Assembly: GCA_029240395.1 (NCBI GenBank)
Contig: JAREAJ010000059.1
Span: 1-5,240, forward strand
Source of the DNA: Nitrososphaeraceae archaeon
GTDB lineage: Archaea > Thermoproteota > Nitrososphaeria > Nitrososphaerales > Nitrososphaeraceae
DNA: 5,240 nucleotides
Direction: 5' to 3'
The notes below the pieces were generated by a model, which saw only the letters and a program-made list of their open reading frames with translations, was not told the origin of the DNA and made no database searches. Position numbers and translations under genes: made by a program. Every line of letters starts with the position of its first letter. Position 1 is the stretch's first letter. Of this stretch, positions 1 to 5,240 are shown piece after piece.

Positions 1-7
1 AGGCTAG

Positions 8-421
8 ATGAAGAGAAAATATGCCGAGAAGCCACCAATGATTGTGATTTCCGGTTCATGTCTAGACTTTGATAATGAAAGAGCTCGAATAATGGAATTT
101 ATTGGAGAGTTGGAATGGGGAGCTCACACCAAATCTGATTGTGAGGTTTCCTCTACCGGTAAGGCTCTTGGGTGGGACTTTTTTCAAATTTACTTTGATC
201 AGAATTTTGTAGAAAAATTAATTGAAGTTTATCCCGATATCCAAAAGGAAGAAGGTCATATGCTAGAGCAAGAGTTTGTTTTCTGGCTTTCAAAGCAACT
301 AAAGAAGAGAAATTTAGAATACTATCTTAAATTGGCAGATGTGCCCTACGAGCAAACTGGTGGATTCAGACTTGATCCAAACCTTTATCGCGACGACAAA
401 GAACTAGAGGATCTACGTTAA
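8..421 (+). CDS. Hypothetical protein, 137 residues
   Basis: I do not recognise this protein. The start is well constrained: a TAG stop lies in frame directly upstream (bases 5-7), so ATG at 8 is the first possible start, although Met11 is an alternative that would drop the basic head. The product is rich in Glu, Asp and Lys, with no signal peptide or membrane segment, so it is probably cytosolic. After the basic N-terminus comes a short hydrophobic strand (MIVISGS, residues 11-17), then a mixed region with aromatic clusters (WDFFQIYF, 56-63), a probable helix (about 82-110, EQEFVFWLSKQLKK) and an acidic tail. There are two cysteines (18 and 45) but no CxxC pair, and no recognisable catalytic motif. 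Amino-acid composition and length without stops support real coding. No partner gene is visible upstream because the window begins here. The next gene is 216 bases away, so there is no sign of an operon. Confidence 0.72.
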   Translation: MKRKYAEKPPMIVISGSCLDFDNERARIMEFIGELEWGAHTKSDCEVSSTGKALGWDFFQIYFDQNFVEKLIEVYPDIQKEEGHMLEQEFVFWLSKQLKKRNLEYYLKLADVPYEQTGGFRLDPNLYRDDKELEDLR

Positions 422-637
422 ATTTAAACGATCCAATGATTATGAATCCTATGGTTTGAATATGAGATCGGTATTTGGGTCTTGTAGTCTATCCAGGCAG
501 CTCCACAATTCATCAGAGCCCTTTCTTTGGAGAGTGCTAAAGATAGACTTGGATAATGTTTGAGCTTGTATACCAATTGGCTGCCATGTACGAAAACGGA
601 ATGATACAATTATTATATAGCAAAACCTGTTATACCT
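422..637. other. Intergenic spacer, no supported gene
   Basis: This 216-base spacer separates the hypothetical gene from the PPOX-family gene. It holds an open frame on the minus strand (424-609, TTG start, 61 residues). That frame has no family resemblance I can recognise, and no ribosome binding site or well-placed promoter of its own, so I do not call it a gene. The right end carries the TATA-like box of the PPOX gene. No hairpin terminator or long repeat is visible. Confidence 0.5.
611..619 (+). promoter_or_regulatory. TATA-like box of the PPOX-family gene
   Basis: The stretch TATTATATA is centred about 23 bases upstream of the ATG at 638. Archaeal TATA boxes normally sit about 25-27 bases before the transcription start. 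Transcription would therefore begin at or just after the start codon, giving a leaderless or near-leaderless mRNA. No Shine-Dalgarno-like purine run lies between the box and the ATG, which fits. The element is inferred from pattern and spacing only. Confidence 0.5.
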
Positions 638-1093
638 ATGAGTCGTAGCATAGATAGAGTCAGTGATGAAAATATTGTGAGGCTATTTGAGGGAAGAAAT
701 TTTGCTTTCTTAGCAACAGTTAGAAAGGATGGATCTCCTCAGGTGACTCCAACTTGGATAGATAGGGATAATGATACTATACTAATAAATACTGCTAAGG
801 GAAGGGTGAAACAGAAAAATGTTTCGAGAGATCCTAGAGTTTCAATTTCACTGGTAGATGATCAAAATCCGTATAGCATGGTTACTATAAGTGGTAATGT
901 TACAGAGCAGACCTCCCAAGGAGCAGATGAACACATCGATAAGTTGGCAAGAAGATACCTGAATGCTGATAAGTACCCTAGTCATTCCCCAGACATAGAG
1001 AGAGTCATTCTGAAAATTAAACCTGAGAAAATATTTTTTGTTCCCCCGAGATATCAGCAATATCTTTCTAAACGGAATCACAATATGGGTTAA
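638..1093 (+). CDS. PPOX-class F420/FMN-dependent oxidoreductase (pyridoxamine 5'-phosphate oxidase-like split barrel)
   Basis: This is a 151-residue protein of the split beta-barrel flavin-binding superfamily, closest in pattern to the small Rv1155-type PPOX proteins, many of which bind coenzyme F420. Visible signatures are the first barrel strands with the TxxxDGSPQVTPTW block (residues 27-40), the NTAKGRVKQKN block (51-61) that usually contacts cofactor phosphate, RDPRVSISLVD (65-74), a further strand VTISGNV (82-88), RRYLNADKYP (105-114) and a C-terminal strand pair ending FFVPPRYQ (133-140). The length is normal for a one-domain member, and no signal peptide or membrane segment is present, so it is cytosolic. 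Family members reduce small unsaturated substrates such as biliverdin or quinone-like compounds with F420H2. The substrate here cannot be told from sequence, and FMN instead of F420 remains possible. The ATG start is supported by the TATA-like box 23 bases upstream. The next gene, also on this strand, is an LLM-type F420 enzyme, but a T run and a separate promoter-like element lie between them. Confidence 0.88.
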   Translation: MSRSIDRVSDENIVRLFEGRNFAFLATVRKDGSPQVTPTWIDRDNDTILINTAKGRVKQKNVSRDPRVSISLVDDQNPYSMVTISGNVTEQTSQGADEHIDKLARRYLNADKYPSHSPDIERVILKIKPEKIFFVPPRYQQYLSKRNHNMG

Positions 1094-1143
1094 TAAGGTT
1101 GAAAACAAACTAGTTGATAAGTTTCCTCTACTATCGGTGGGCA

Positions 1144-1149
1144 TTTTTT
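1144..1149 (+). terminator. Possible oligo-T terminator after the PPOX-family gene
   Basis: A run of six T lies about 50 bases after the stop codon of the PPOX-family gene, inside an intergenic region. Archaeal RNA polymerase can stop at U-rich tracts without a hairpin, and I see no strong stem upstream. The position between two genes on the same strand fits a terminator, but a six-T run is weak evidence in AT-rich DNA. Confidence 0.3.
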
Positions 1150-1197
1150 GCGTTAATATTTACAATATATTTCTCGCCCTATCCACAAGGTTAAGGG

Positions 1198-1204
1198 TAA
1201 AATA
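1198..1204 (+). promoter_or_regulatory. Possible TATA-like box of the LLM oxidoreductase gene
   Basis: TAAAATA is centred about 33 bases before the ATG at 1234, which would give a leader of roughly seven bases. A second candidate, AATATAT at 1164-1170, would give a leader of about 40 bases. Either would make this gene a transcription unit separate from the PPOX-family gene. The choice between them is not resolved by sequence. Confidence 0.3.
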
Positions 1205-1233
1205 GGGTGCAAGCCTAAGTTTCTTTTAACTCC

Positions 1234-2172
1234 ATGAAGTTCGGACTTCAACATCCAAGTTTTTCCTATAACTTCAGCAATTATCAAGATACACTCAAAG
1301 AGCTGGCCCTATTTGCTGAAAGAACAGGCTTTGATTCATTTTGGGTCATGGATCATTTCCATCAGATCTCAGTTGTGGGAAAACCGTATGAGCCGATGCT
1401 TGAAGGCTGGACCACAATCTCCTTTTTGGCTGCCGTGACAACAAAAATAAGACTGGGAACCCTAGTCACAGGGGTCATCTATCGCCATCCGTCTGTACTT
1501 GCCAAGATCGGCGCAACTCTTGATGTTTTAAGTGACGGCAGGCTTTTTTTGGGTATAGGCGCTGCATGGAATGAGGAAGAGTCCAGTGCGTACGGCATTC
1601 CCTTTCCATCAACCGGGGCCAGATTTCTGATGCTCGAGGATGCCTTACAGATAATACGTGGTATGTGGAATAAAAACTCGAGACTACTACGTTTGATGGG
1701 AGGTTTTATAAGCTGAAGGATGCTTACTGTAACCCAAAACCTCTCCAGGAACCTATGCCCCCAATCTTGGTGGGAGGCAGTGGCGAAAAAAAGACTTTAA
1801 TGATTGTCGCAAAACATGCCGATGCATGCAATCTCTTTGGCTCACCTGAGACAATTAAAAGAACTGGAAGCCTTATTTGATCATTGTAAAAAAATCGGAA
1901 GAAATTATGATACCATTTTGAAAACCAAATTATCCCATGTTATTATAGCCAAGGACGGAGAAGAAGCCGAAAGAAGAGCAAATGAACGCTTTGGAGAAAT
2001 GGATAAGGAATCACGACGAGAATTCGTGATATACGGCAACCCTGCTGAGGTACTTGAGCAAATTTTAATATTCAAAAATGTTGGAATAAACTATCTGATT
2101 GTCAACTTCGAGTTAAGGAGAGAAATGGAATCGCTAGAAGTTTTTACTGAAAGGGTCATGGCCAAGCTCTAA
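1234..2172 (+). pseudogene. LLM-class F420-dependent oxidoreductase (luciferase-like monooxygenase fold), frame broken twice
   Basis: The translation matches the luciferase-like TIM-barrel family of F420-dependent oxidoreductases, nearest in pattern to the Rv1855c-type (TIGR03560) group, but in three pieces. Piece one (from ATG 1234) carries GFDSFWVMDHFHQ, the RLGTLVTGVIYRHPSVLAK block, DVLSDGRLFLGIGAAWNEEE and ALQIIRGMW. Its frame then runs into TGA at 1714-1716. Piece two, in another frame from about 1672 to 1860, reads TTTFDGRFYKLKDAYCNPKP, PPILVGGSGEKKTL and AKHADACNLFG, the expected next blocks. Its frame stops at TGA 1878-1880. Piece three, back in the first frame from about 1861, reads LEALFDHCKKIGRNYDTILKT onward to TAA at 2170-2172. 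The whole span is about 312 codons, the usual full length, with nothing missing between pieces. The first break fits loss of one A from the A5 run at 1672-1676. The second fits one base gained or two lost near the A4 run at 1857-1860. As written, no intact enzyme is made. Sequencing error in the A runs is a real alternative to decay. An intact enzyme would use F420 to oxidise or reduce an unknown small substrate in the cytosol. Confidence 0.85.
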
Positions 2173-2353
2173 GCAAGTTTGCAGCCAAAAACTTAGCTGG
2201 TCGATTCTCTACACCGGATTCATCGCACAAAAGAAACGCATTTGCCATTTGCCATATGTTCATGTACTTAAAACCCCAGCTGCACCCAGTAAGTTCCTAA
2301 ATCTCTTGTGATTTGGAATTTTTCAGTCCTATTTGGCGATCTAGATAAAATGC

Positions 2354-2362
2354 TTTAATAAT
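2354..2362 (+). promoter_or_regulatory. Possible TATA-like box of the esterase gene
   Basis: TTTAATAAT is centred about 35 bases before the TTG at 2393. With normal archaeal spacing, transcription would start near 2384 and give a leader of about nine bases. The rest of the 220-base spacer (2173-2392) holds short open frames on both strands that I cannot assign. The only repeat is a small direct one near 2240-2256 (ATTTGCC twice). Confidence 0.35.
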
Positions 2363-2392
2363 AATTGGATGAGCTCTAGTAATCGGTAAATC

Positions 2393-3376
2393 TTGAAGGG
2401 AAAAATAGTGGTCCATTCACACGAAAGTACTATTCTTAGAGGTAATCCGTTAGACGATCCTTATACCAGGGATGTCATCGTTTATCTCCCACCAGAATAT
2501 TCAAACTCATATTCCAAGGGATATGTTACAGTATTTCTGTTGGCGGGGTTTGGTGGAAGCGGACGATCCCTTCTGAACTTTGATCCTTTAGGAGAAGATA
2601 TTGAGAGTAAAATAAATAGATTATTCACCGAGGGAAAATGTGGGCCAATGATTCTAGTGATGGCTGACTGCTTTACGAAATTTGGGGGAAACCAGTATAT
2701 AAATTCGTCAGCAACTGGGCTTTATGAAGATTATATTACTAAGGAAATCGTTCCGTTCATAGATGAAAATTACAATACTTCTTCACACAGTGTTATGGGA
2801 AAATCTTCAGGAGGGTATGGCGCACTCCTGCTCGGCATGCGTAATCCAGAAGTATTCCAGGGATTGGTGGACCATTCAGGAGATGCAGCATTTGAATACT
2901 GTTATCTTCCAGACTTTCCAAAGGCGCTAGAGGCATTCAAGACTAATAGTCCTCGGAAGTGGCTTGAGGAATTCTGGAGTAAACCGAACCGCCATAGAAA
3001 AGCAGACCAGGTAGCTCTCAATGTCCTTGCAATGGCAGCTCACTATTCTCCAAACCCTGATTCAGAGCTCGGAGTAGATTTGCCCTTCAATACCGATACT
3101 GGAGAATTATTGGAAGATGTATGGAAGCGCTGGCTGGCATGGGATCCGACAAAGATAATTGGGAAATATAGTGAAAACCTAAGGAAACTAAAACTCATAT
3201 TCATAGACTGCGGCACAAAGGATGAATTTAATCTTCAGTGGGGTGCGAGAATTATCCATTCTCGTCTTGATGACATGAGCATTAGGCATCACTATGAGGA
3301 GTTCGATGATGGCCATTCAAATATTAACTATAGGTACGACGTTTCATTACCGAAGATCTATTCGGAATTGGTCTAA
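2393..3376 (+). CDS. Alpha/beta-hydrolase esterase (esterase D / PF00756 type)
   Basis: This complete 327-residue serine hydrolase of the putative-esterase family probably cleaves carboxylic ester bonds. Its substrate is unknown. After the N-terminal strands come DPYTRDVIVYLPPEY (22-36), the oxyanion-hole region FLLAGFGGSG (48-57) and a conserved GGNQYINSSATGLYEDY block (98-114). The nucleophile elbow is GKSSGGYGA (136-144), matching GxSxG with Ser138 as nucleophile. HSGDAAFEYCY (161-171) follows. The likely acid is Asp277 in DCGTKDEF (272-279), and the likely base is His308 in DDGHSNINYR (305-314), so the triad is complete and in the correct order. There is no signal peptide or membrane segment, so the enzyme is cytosolic. 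An in-frame TAA at 2387-2389 prevents upstream extension. TTG at 2393 is the first start, and GTG at 2408 would shorten the protein by five residues. Downstream it converges on the CinA-family gene, 75 bases away. Names such as S-formylglutathione hydrolase or acyl-transferring esterase are also given to this fold, so no narrower role is claimed. Confidence 0.88.
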   Translation: MKGKIVVHSHESTILRGNPLDDPYTRDVIVYLPPEYSNSYSKGYVTVFLLAGFGGSGRSLLNFDPLGEDIESKINRLFTEGKCGPMILVMADCFTKFGGNQYINSSATGLYEDYITKEIVPFIDENYNTSSHSVMGKSSGGYGALLLGMRNPEVFQGLVDHSGDAAFEYCYLPDFPKALEAFKTNSPRKWLEEFWSKPNRHRKADQVALNVLAMAAHYSPNPDSELGVDLPFNTDTGELLEDVWKRWLAWDPTKIIGKYSENLRKLKLIFIDCGTKDEFNLQWGARIIHSRLDDMSIRHHYEEFDDGHSNINYRYDVSLPKIYSELV

Positions 3377-3451
3377 TACAGTACGATCTAATCTAGACTA
3401 ATGCTGCGTATTTTCCACTTCAGTGATATAATGCAAATGTCGAAAACCCCC

Positions 3452-4396
3452 TCAATTAATTGCAACATAGCGGTCATTTGGGGAATACATTTTACCTCCA
3501 AGCCGACGTATCTCTACCTTTAAAGTATCAAGAATGGTTCTATATCTAGCCTCAACCTGTGATCTCTCTTTTCCCTTCGAGACGATTTGAATATTGAGTT
3601 TAGGTTTAGGTTTAGATCTAATCCTTCGATTACTTGAAATCTTCATTACATAACTGTAACCTTTGGGGTGTGTTTTTAGGTATAATTCGTCAGATGGATG
3701 GGAAACAACTAGCCTTGACAAAGTGGGATCCAGCATCGACTCGCTGACGCCGATAGTTTCAAACATCGATTCCACTGCGTAATGTTTGCCAACCTTCTCC
3801 TTTATTTGCGGCAGAATGACGCCAGAAAATACAGCCTTCATTTCTTTTGGCACGCCGGGTAAACAGAATATCCTCGTCCTTTTAGTTCCAACATCGCTCT
3901 CAATGTCTATATAAACAGAGGGGGCACTACCTACAGGATTCTGGACGGCGATTGAGCCTCTAGGAATCCTTGCCATCTTTAGCCTGGTTTCATTTATCCT
4001 GCTATTCTTAATTGCAAAGCGTTGTTTATGCCTAGCATAACTCCTCCTGAGCATTTCGACAGCACGAGTGTCGAGTTTGAGCCTCTGGCCCAAAGCTGAA
4101 CTCAGACCTCGAAGCGTATTATCATCATATGTTGGTCCTAATCCGCCTGTTAAAATTAACCAATCTGGTCCTCTTTGAATTGAATCTTTTATTGCAGATG
4201 ATATTTCTTTATCCCAGTCCCCTAACGTTGTTATCCTCTTCACAGTACCTCCGGCTTTCGTTATTTGGGCTGAAATCCATTGCGCATTTGTGTTACCAAT
4301 AGTGCCTGAAAGCAATTCGTTACCAACTGATATTATTTCTATGCTAGCTTCCAACATATCTTGTTCCGTAGTTCGAGTATCCGAGACGATAACCAT
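3452..4396 (-). CDS. CinA-family protein (COG1058, MoCF-like domain; often named nicotinamide mononucleotide deamidase-related)
   Basis: This 314-residue protein carries the molybdopterin-binding-like (MoCF) fold of the N-terminal half of CinA. Motifs in order: IISVGNELLSGTIGNTNA (21-38), TGGLGPTYDDNT (83-94), NETRLKMARIPRGS (135-148), NPVGSAP (153-159) and CLPGVPKEM (178-186). A C-terminal alpha/beta region follows, including YLKTHPKGYSY (239-249) and a closing LGGKMY. In bacteria this domain has been linked to ADP-ribose pyrophosphatase activity, and the attached PncC domain carries the NMN deamidase. PncC is absent here, as is usual in archaea, so the deamidase name should not be taken as a proven activity. 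It is probably cytosolic and linked to pyridine-nucleotide repair. ATG at 4396 gives a 13-residue head before Met14 (ATG at 4357). The conserved part begins about residue 18, so the shorter start is possible. A Lys-Pro-rich loop (261-266) is unusual. The gene lies 116 bases downstream of nre on the same strand and converges on the esterase. Confidence 0.9.
   Translation of the reverse strand: MVIVSDTRTTEQDMLEASIEIISVGNELLSGTIGNTNAQWISAQITKAGGTVKRITTLGDWDKEISSAIKDSIQRGPDWLILTGGLGPTYDDNTLRGLSSALGQRLKLDTRAVEMLRRSYARHKQRFAIKNSRINETRLKMARIPRGSIAVQNPVGSAPSVYIDIESDVGTKRTRIFCLPGVPKEMKAVFSGVILPQIKEKVGKHYAVESMFETIGVSESMLDPTLSRLVVSHPSDELYLKTHPKGYSYVMKISSNRRIRSKPKPKLNIQIVSKGKERSQVEARYRTILDTLKVEIRRLGGKMYSPNDRYVAIN
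3599..3615. repeat. Short TTTAGG microrepeat inside the CinA-family gene
   Basis: Two and five-sixths copies of TTTAGG lie in tandem. On the coding (minus) strand they encode the alternating Lys-Pro stretch KPKPK (about residues 262-266) in a predicted surface loop between two strands. The tract keeps the frame, so it can vary in length by whole repeat units without breaking the gene. Confidence 0.6.
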
Positions 4397-4512
4397 TGTA
4401 TGCCGTCTTGTATTTAAACAGACACACTACCCAAATTTTTATCGTCGCTAATAAAATTTTACGAAGTATAAAATAAATCCAGCTTATTGGATGGCAGTTA
4501 ATTGACTATTGC
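4397..4512 (-). promoter_or_regulatory. Spacer between nre and the CinA-family gene, with candidate TATA boxes
   Basis: This AT-rich 116-base spacer lies upstream of the CinA-family gene on the minus strand. Three TATA-like elements read on that strand: TTTAAATA (4411-4418), ATAAAAATT (4434-4442) and ATTTTATAC (4466-4474). The middle one would give a leader of about 16 bases to the ATG at 4396. The nearest one would start transcription inside the first codons and so favour the downstream Met14 start. T-rich stretches on the minus strand could also end the nre transcript. An imperfect AT-only inverted repeat (4433-4442 and 4451-4460) is too weak to call a hairpin terminator. Confidence 0.35.
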
Positions 4513-5240
4513 TCATAGCATATCTTGAAAAAACTGAGAGATACGTAGCTGACTTCTTCTATAGTTTCTATATAATTTACTATTCTTTACCCATTCCGTT
4601 TCAGACACGGATAATGAGGAACATGCATACTTGGAGGCGTGTCCGAGATTGTCAAACTCTTTTTTTAAAACTAAGTTATCAAAGGCTTGACGTATTCCTT
4701 CTCTGATCTGCCATACACCAACCGGAACAACATATTCATCAGAGTGAATTTCTCTTAGTACCAGTGCCGCGGCTTTTCTTTTTCTTTTAGACAAATGCTC
4801 TGCTACTGCAAGCCTGGCGGCAAAATAAGCCCCCGCCACGGAGGAAGGATATTGCTGCAGACCATTAGCGTCTTCAAAGTCTACTGCAAATCCAAGATTG
4901 CCTTGTGTATCAAACCATGCCTCTTGCATTTCATAGCTCCATAATTGATCAGGTATCAGTATTATAGAATAATAGTTACCGAGATGCGAGTATTTGTACA
5001 CTTCGAAACAGTCAACAACATTGTTAGTCTCAGTATTTTTGACTAAATAAGAAGAAACTATATCATCAGTAGCTGAAATACTCCACCTCGTCGGAACTAA
5101 CCTCCTTTTTTTTGCAGAACCTAGCATTCCTAGGCTAAATATACGCTGGATAGTACTCAAGTCCACTCCTTTATCATACAGAGAAACTATTGCACTCTTT
5201 GCCTCTAAGTCTGTGTCATAATAAGCATTTTCCAGTCGTT
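4513..5240 (-). CDS. nre: Nre family DNA repair protein, C-terminal part (5' end outside the window)
   Basis: The frame is open from the right edge of the window to TGA at 4513-4515, giving 241 visible residues. The GTG at 5164-5166 is only an internal codon: 24 more in-frame residues upstream read as family sequence (EAKSAIVSLYDKG). Nre proteins are usually around 400 residues, so the N-terminal part, including any zinc-binding cysteines, lies beyond the edge. The diagnostic block is KKRRLVPTRWSISATDD at visible residues 43-59. Further family blocks are SYEMQEAWFDTQGN, the HLSKRKRKAAALVLREI helix and VPVGVWQIREGIRQAF. The C-terminus ends with a PCNA-interacting (PIP-box) motif. In haloarchaea, NreA acts in repair of DNA damage such as that from mitomycin C and binds PCNA through such a motif; the biochemical activity is not settled. 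The protein is presumably cytosolic and recruited to the sliding clamp. The CinA-family gene follows 116 bases downstream on the same strand, with its own promoter-like elements. Confidence 0.9.
   Translation of the reverse strand, partial: RLENAYYDTDLEAKSAIVSLYDKGVDLSTIQRIFSLGMLGSAKKRRLVPTRWSISATDDIVSSYLVKNTETNNVVDCFEVYKYSHLGNYYSIILIPDQLWSYEMQEAWFDTQGNLGFAVDFEDANGLQQYPSSVAGAYFAARLAVAEHLSKRKRKAAALVLREIHSDEYVVPVGVWQIREGIRQAFDNLVLKKEFDNLGHASKYACSSLSVSETEWVKNSKLYRNYRRSQLRISQFFQDML
4528..4551 (-). other. PIP-box (PCNA-binding motif) codons at the C-terminus of Nre
   Basis: These codons encode QLRISQFF, which fits the PCNA-interacting consensus Q-x-x-[I/L/M]-x-x-F-F exactly. The motif lies four residues before the end of the protein, in an arginine-rich tail (YRNYRRSQLRISQFF). 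A C-terminal PIP box is the normal arrangement in clamp-binding repair proteins and is known for archaeal Nre. This is a motif match; binding is inferred. Confidence 0.75.

Noticed and set aside
424..609. Minus-strand open frame of 61 residues in the first spacer
   Set aside because: It uses a TTG start without a ribosome binding site or well-placed promoter, shows no family motif, and is short enough to arise by chance in this spacer.
848..1144. Minus-strand open frame of 98 residues
   Set aside because: It lies mostly antisense to the clearly recognised PPOX-family gene and has no domain signature; it is a shadow frame.
1804..1860. TTG at 1804 as the start of a separate protein covering the C-terminal part of the LLM enzyme
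   Set aside because: The first 18 or so residues from this start have no family resemblance, while another frame over the same bases carries the expected conserved block (AKHADACNLFG). The start is an artefact of the frameshift.
4433..4460. Inverted repeat upstream of the CinA-family gene
   Set aside because: The arms are made only of A and T and match imperfectly, which is expected by chance in AT-rich intergenic DNA.
4630..4675. Stretch resembling the D-arm of a tRNA (GTGTCCGAGATTGTCAAA)
   Set aside because: No matching acceptor stem, anticodon arm or T-arm follows, and the bases are Nre codons on the other strand.
4509..4706. Plus-strand open frame of 65 residues
   Set aside because: It is antisense to the C-terminal coding region of Nre, whose frame is supported by family motifs and the PIP box.
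1..5240. Mobile element, CRISPR array, toxin-antitoxin or defence cassette
   Set aside because: No transposase or integrase motif, no terminal repeats or regularly spaced repeats, and no overlapping small gene pair were found. The recognised genes are ordinary metabolic and repair genes.

Overview
The window looks like chromosomal DNA of an archaeon, most likely an ammonia-oxidising thaumarchaeon (Nitrososphaerota). The strongest pointer is an Nre-type DNA repair protein, an archaeal family, with a C-terminal PCNA-binding motif. It is supported by two coenzyme F420-type redox enzymes, a stand-alone CinA-type (COG1058) protein without the bacterial PncC half, AT-rich composition, TATA-like boxes close to start codons, and little sign of Shine-Dalgarno sequences. 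The lineage is an inference from gene content, not from a marker gene.

Plus strand, left half: an unrecognised 137-residue cytosolic protein (8-421) is followed by a 216-base gap with no supported gene. Next comes a small PPOX/split-barrel flavin or F420 oxidoreductase (638-1093), preceded by a TATA box at the spacing expected for a leaderless mRNA. Then comes a luciferase-like (LLM) F420-dependent oxidoreductase (1234-2172). Its homology runs full length, but the reading frame is broken twice, each time beside a short A run, so it is annotated as a frameshifted gene or pseudogene unless these are sequence errors. A 220-base spacer leads to a complete alpha/beta-hydrolase esterase of the esterase D type (2393-3376) with an intact catalytic triad.

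Minus strand, right half: transcription runs from the right edge leftwards. The C-terminal 241 residues of an Nre DNA repair protein (4513 to the edge, 5' end outside the window) are followed after 116 bases by the CinA-family protein (3452-4396). This gene converges on the esterase across 75 bases.

The genes look like single-gene units, each with its own AT-rich upstream region, rather than an operon or a defence or mobile system. The two neighbouring F420-type enzymes may share a theme (reduction or detoxification of small molecules), but each has its own promoter-like element. No tRNA, rRNA, CRISPR array, insertion sequence or attachment site was found, and I see no convincing undescribed system.
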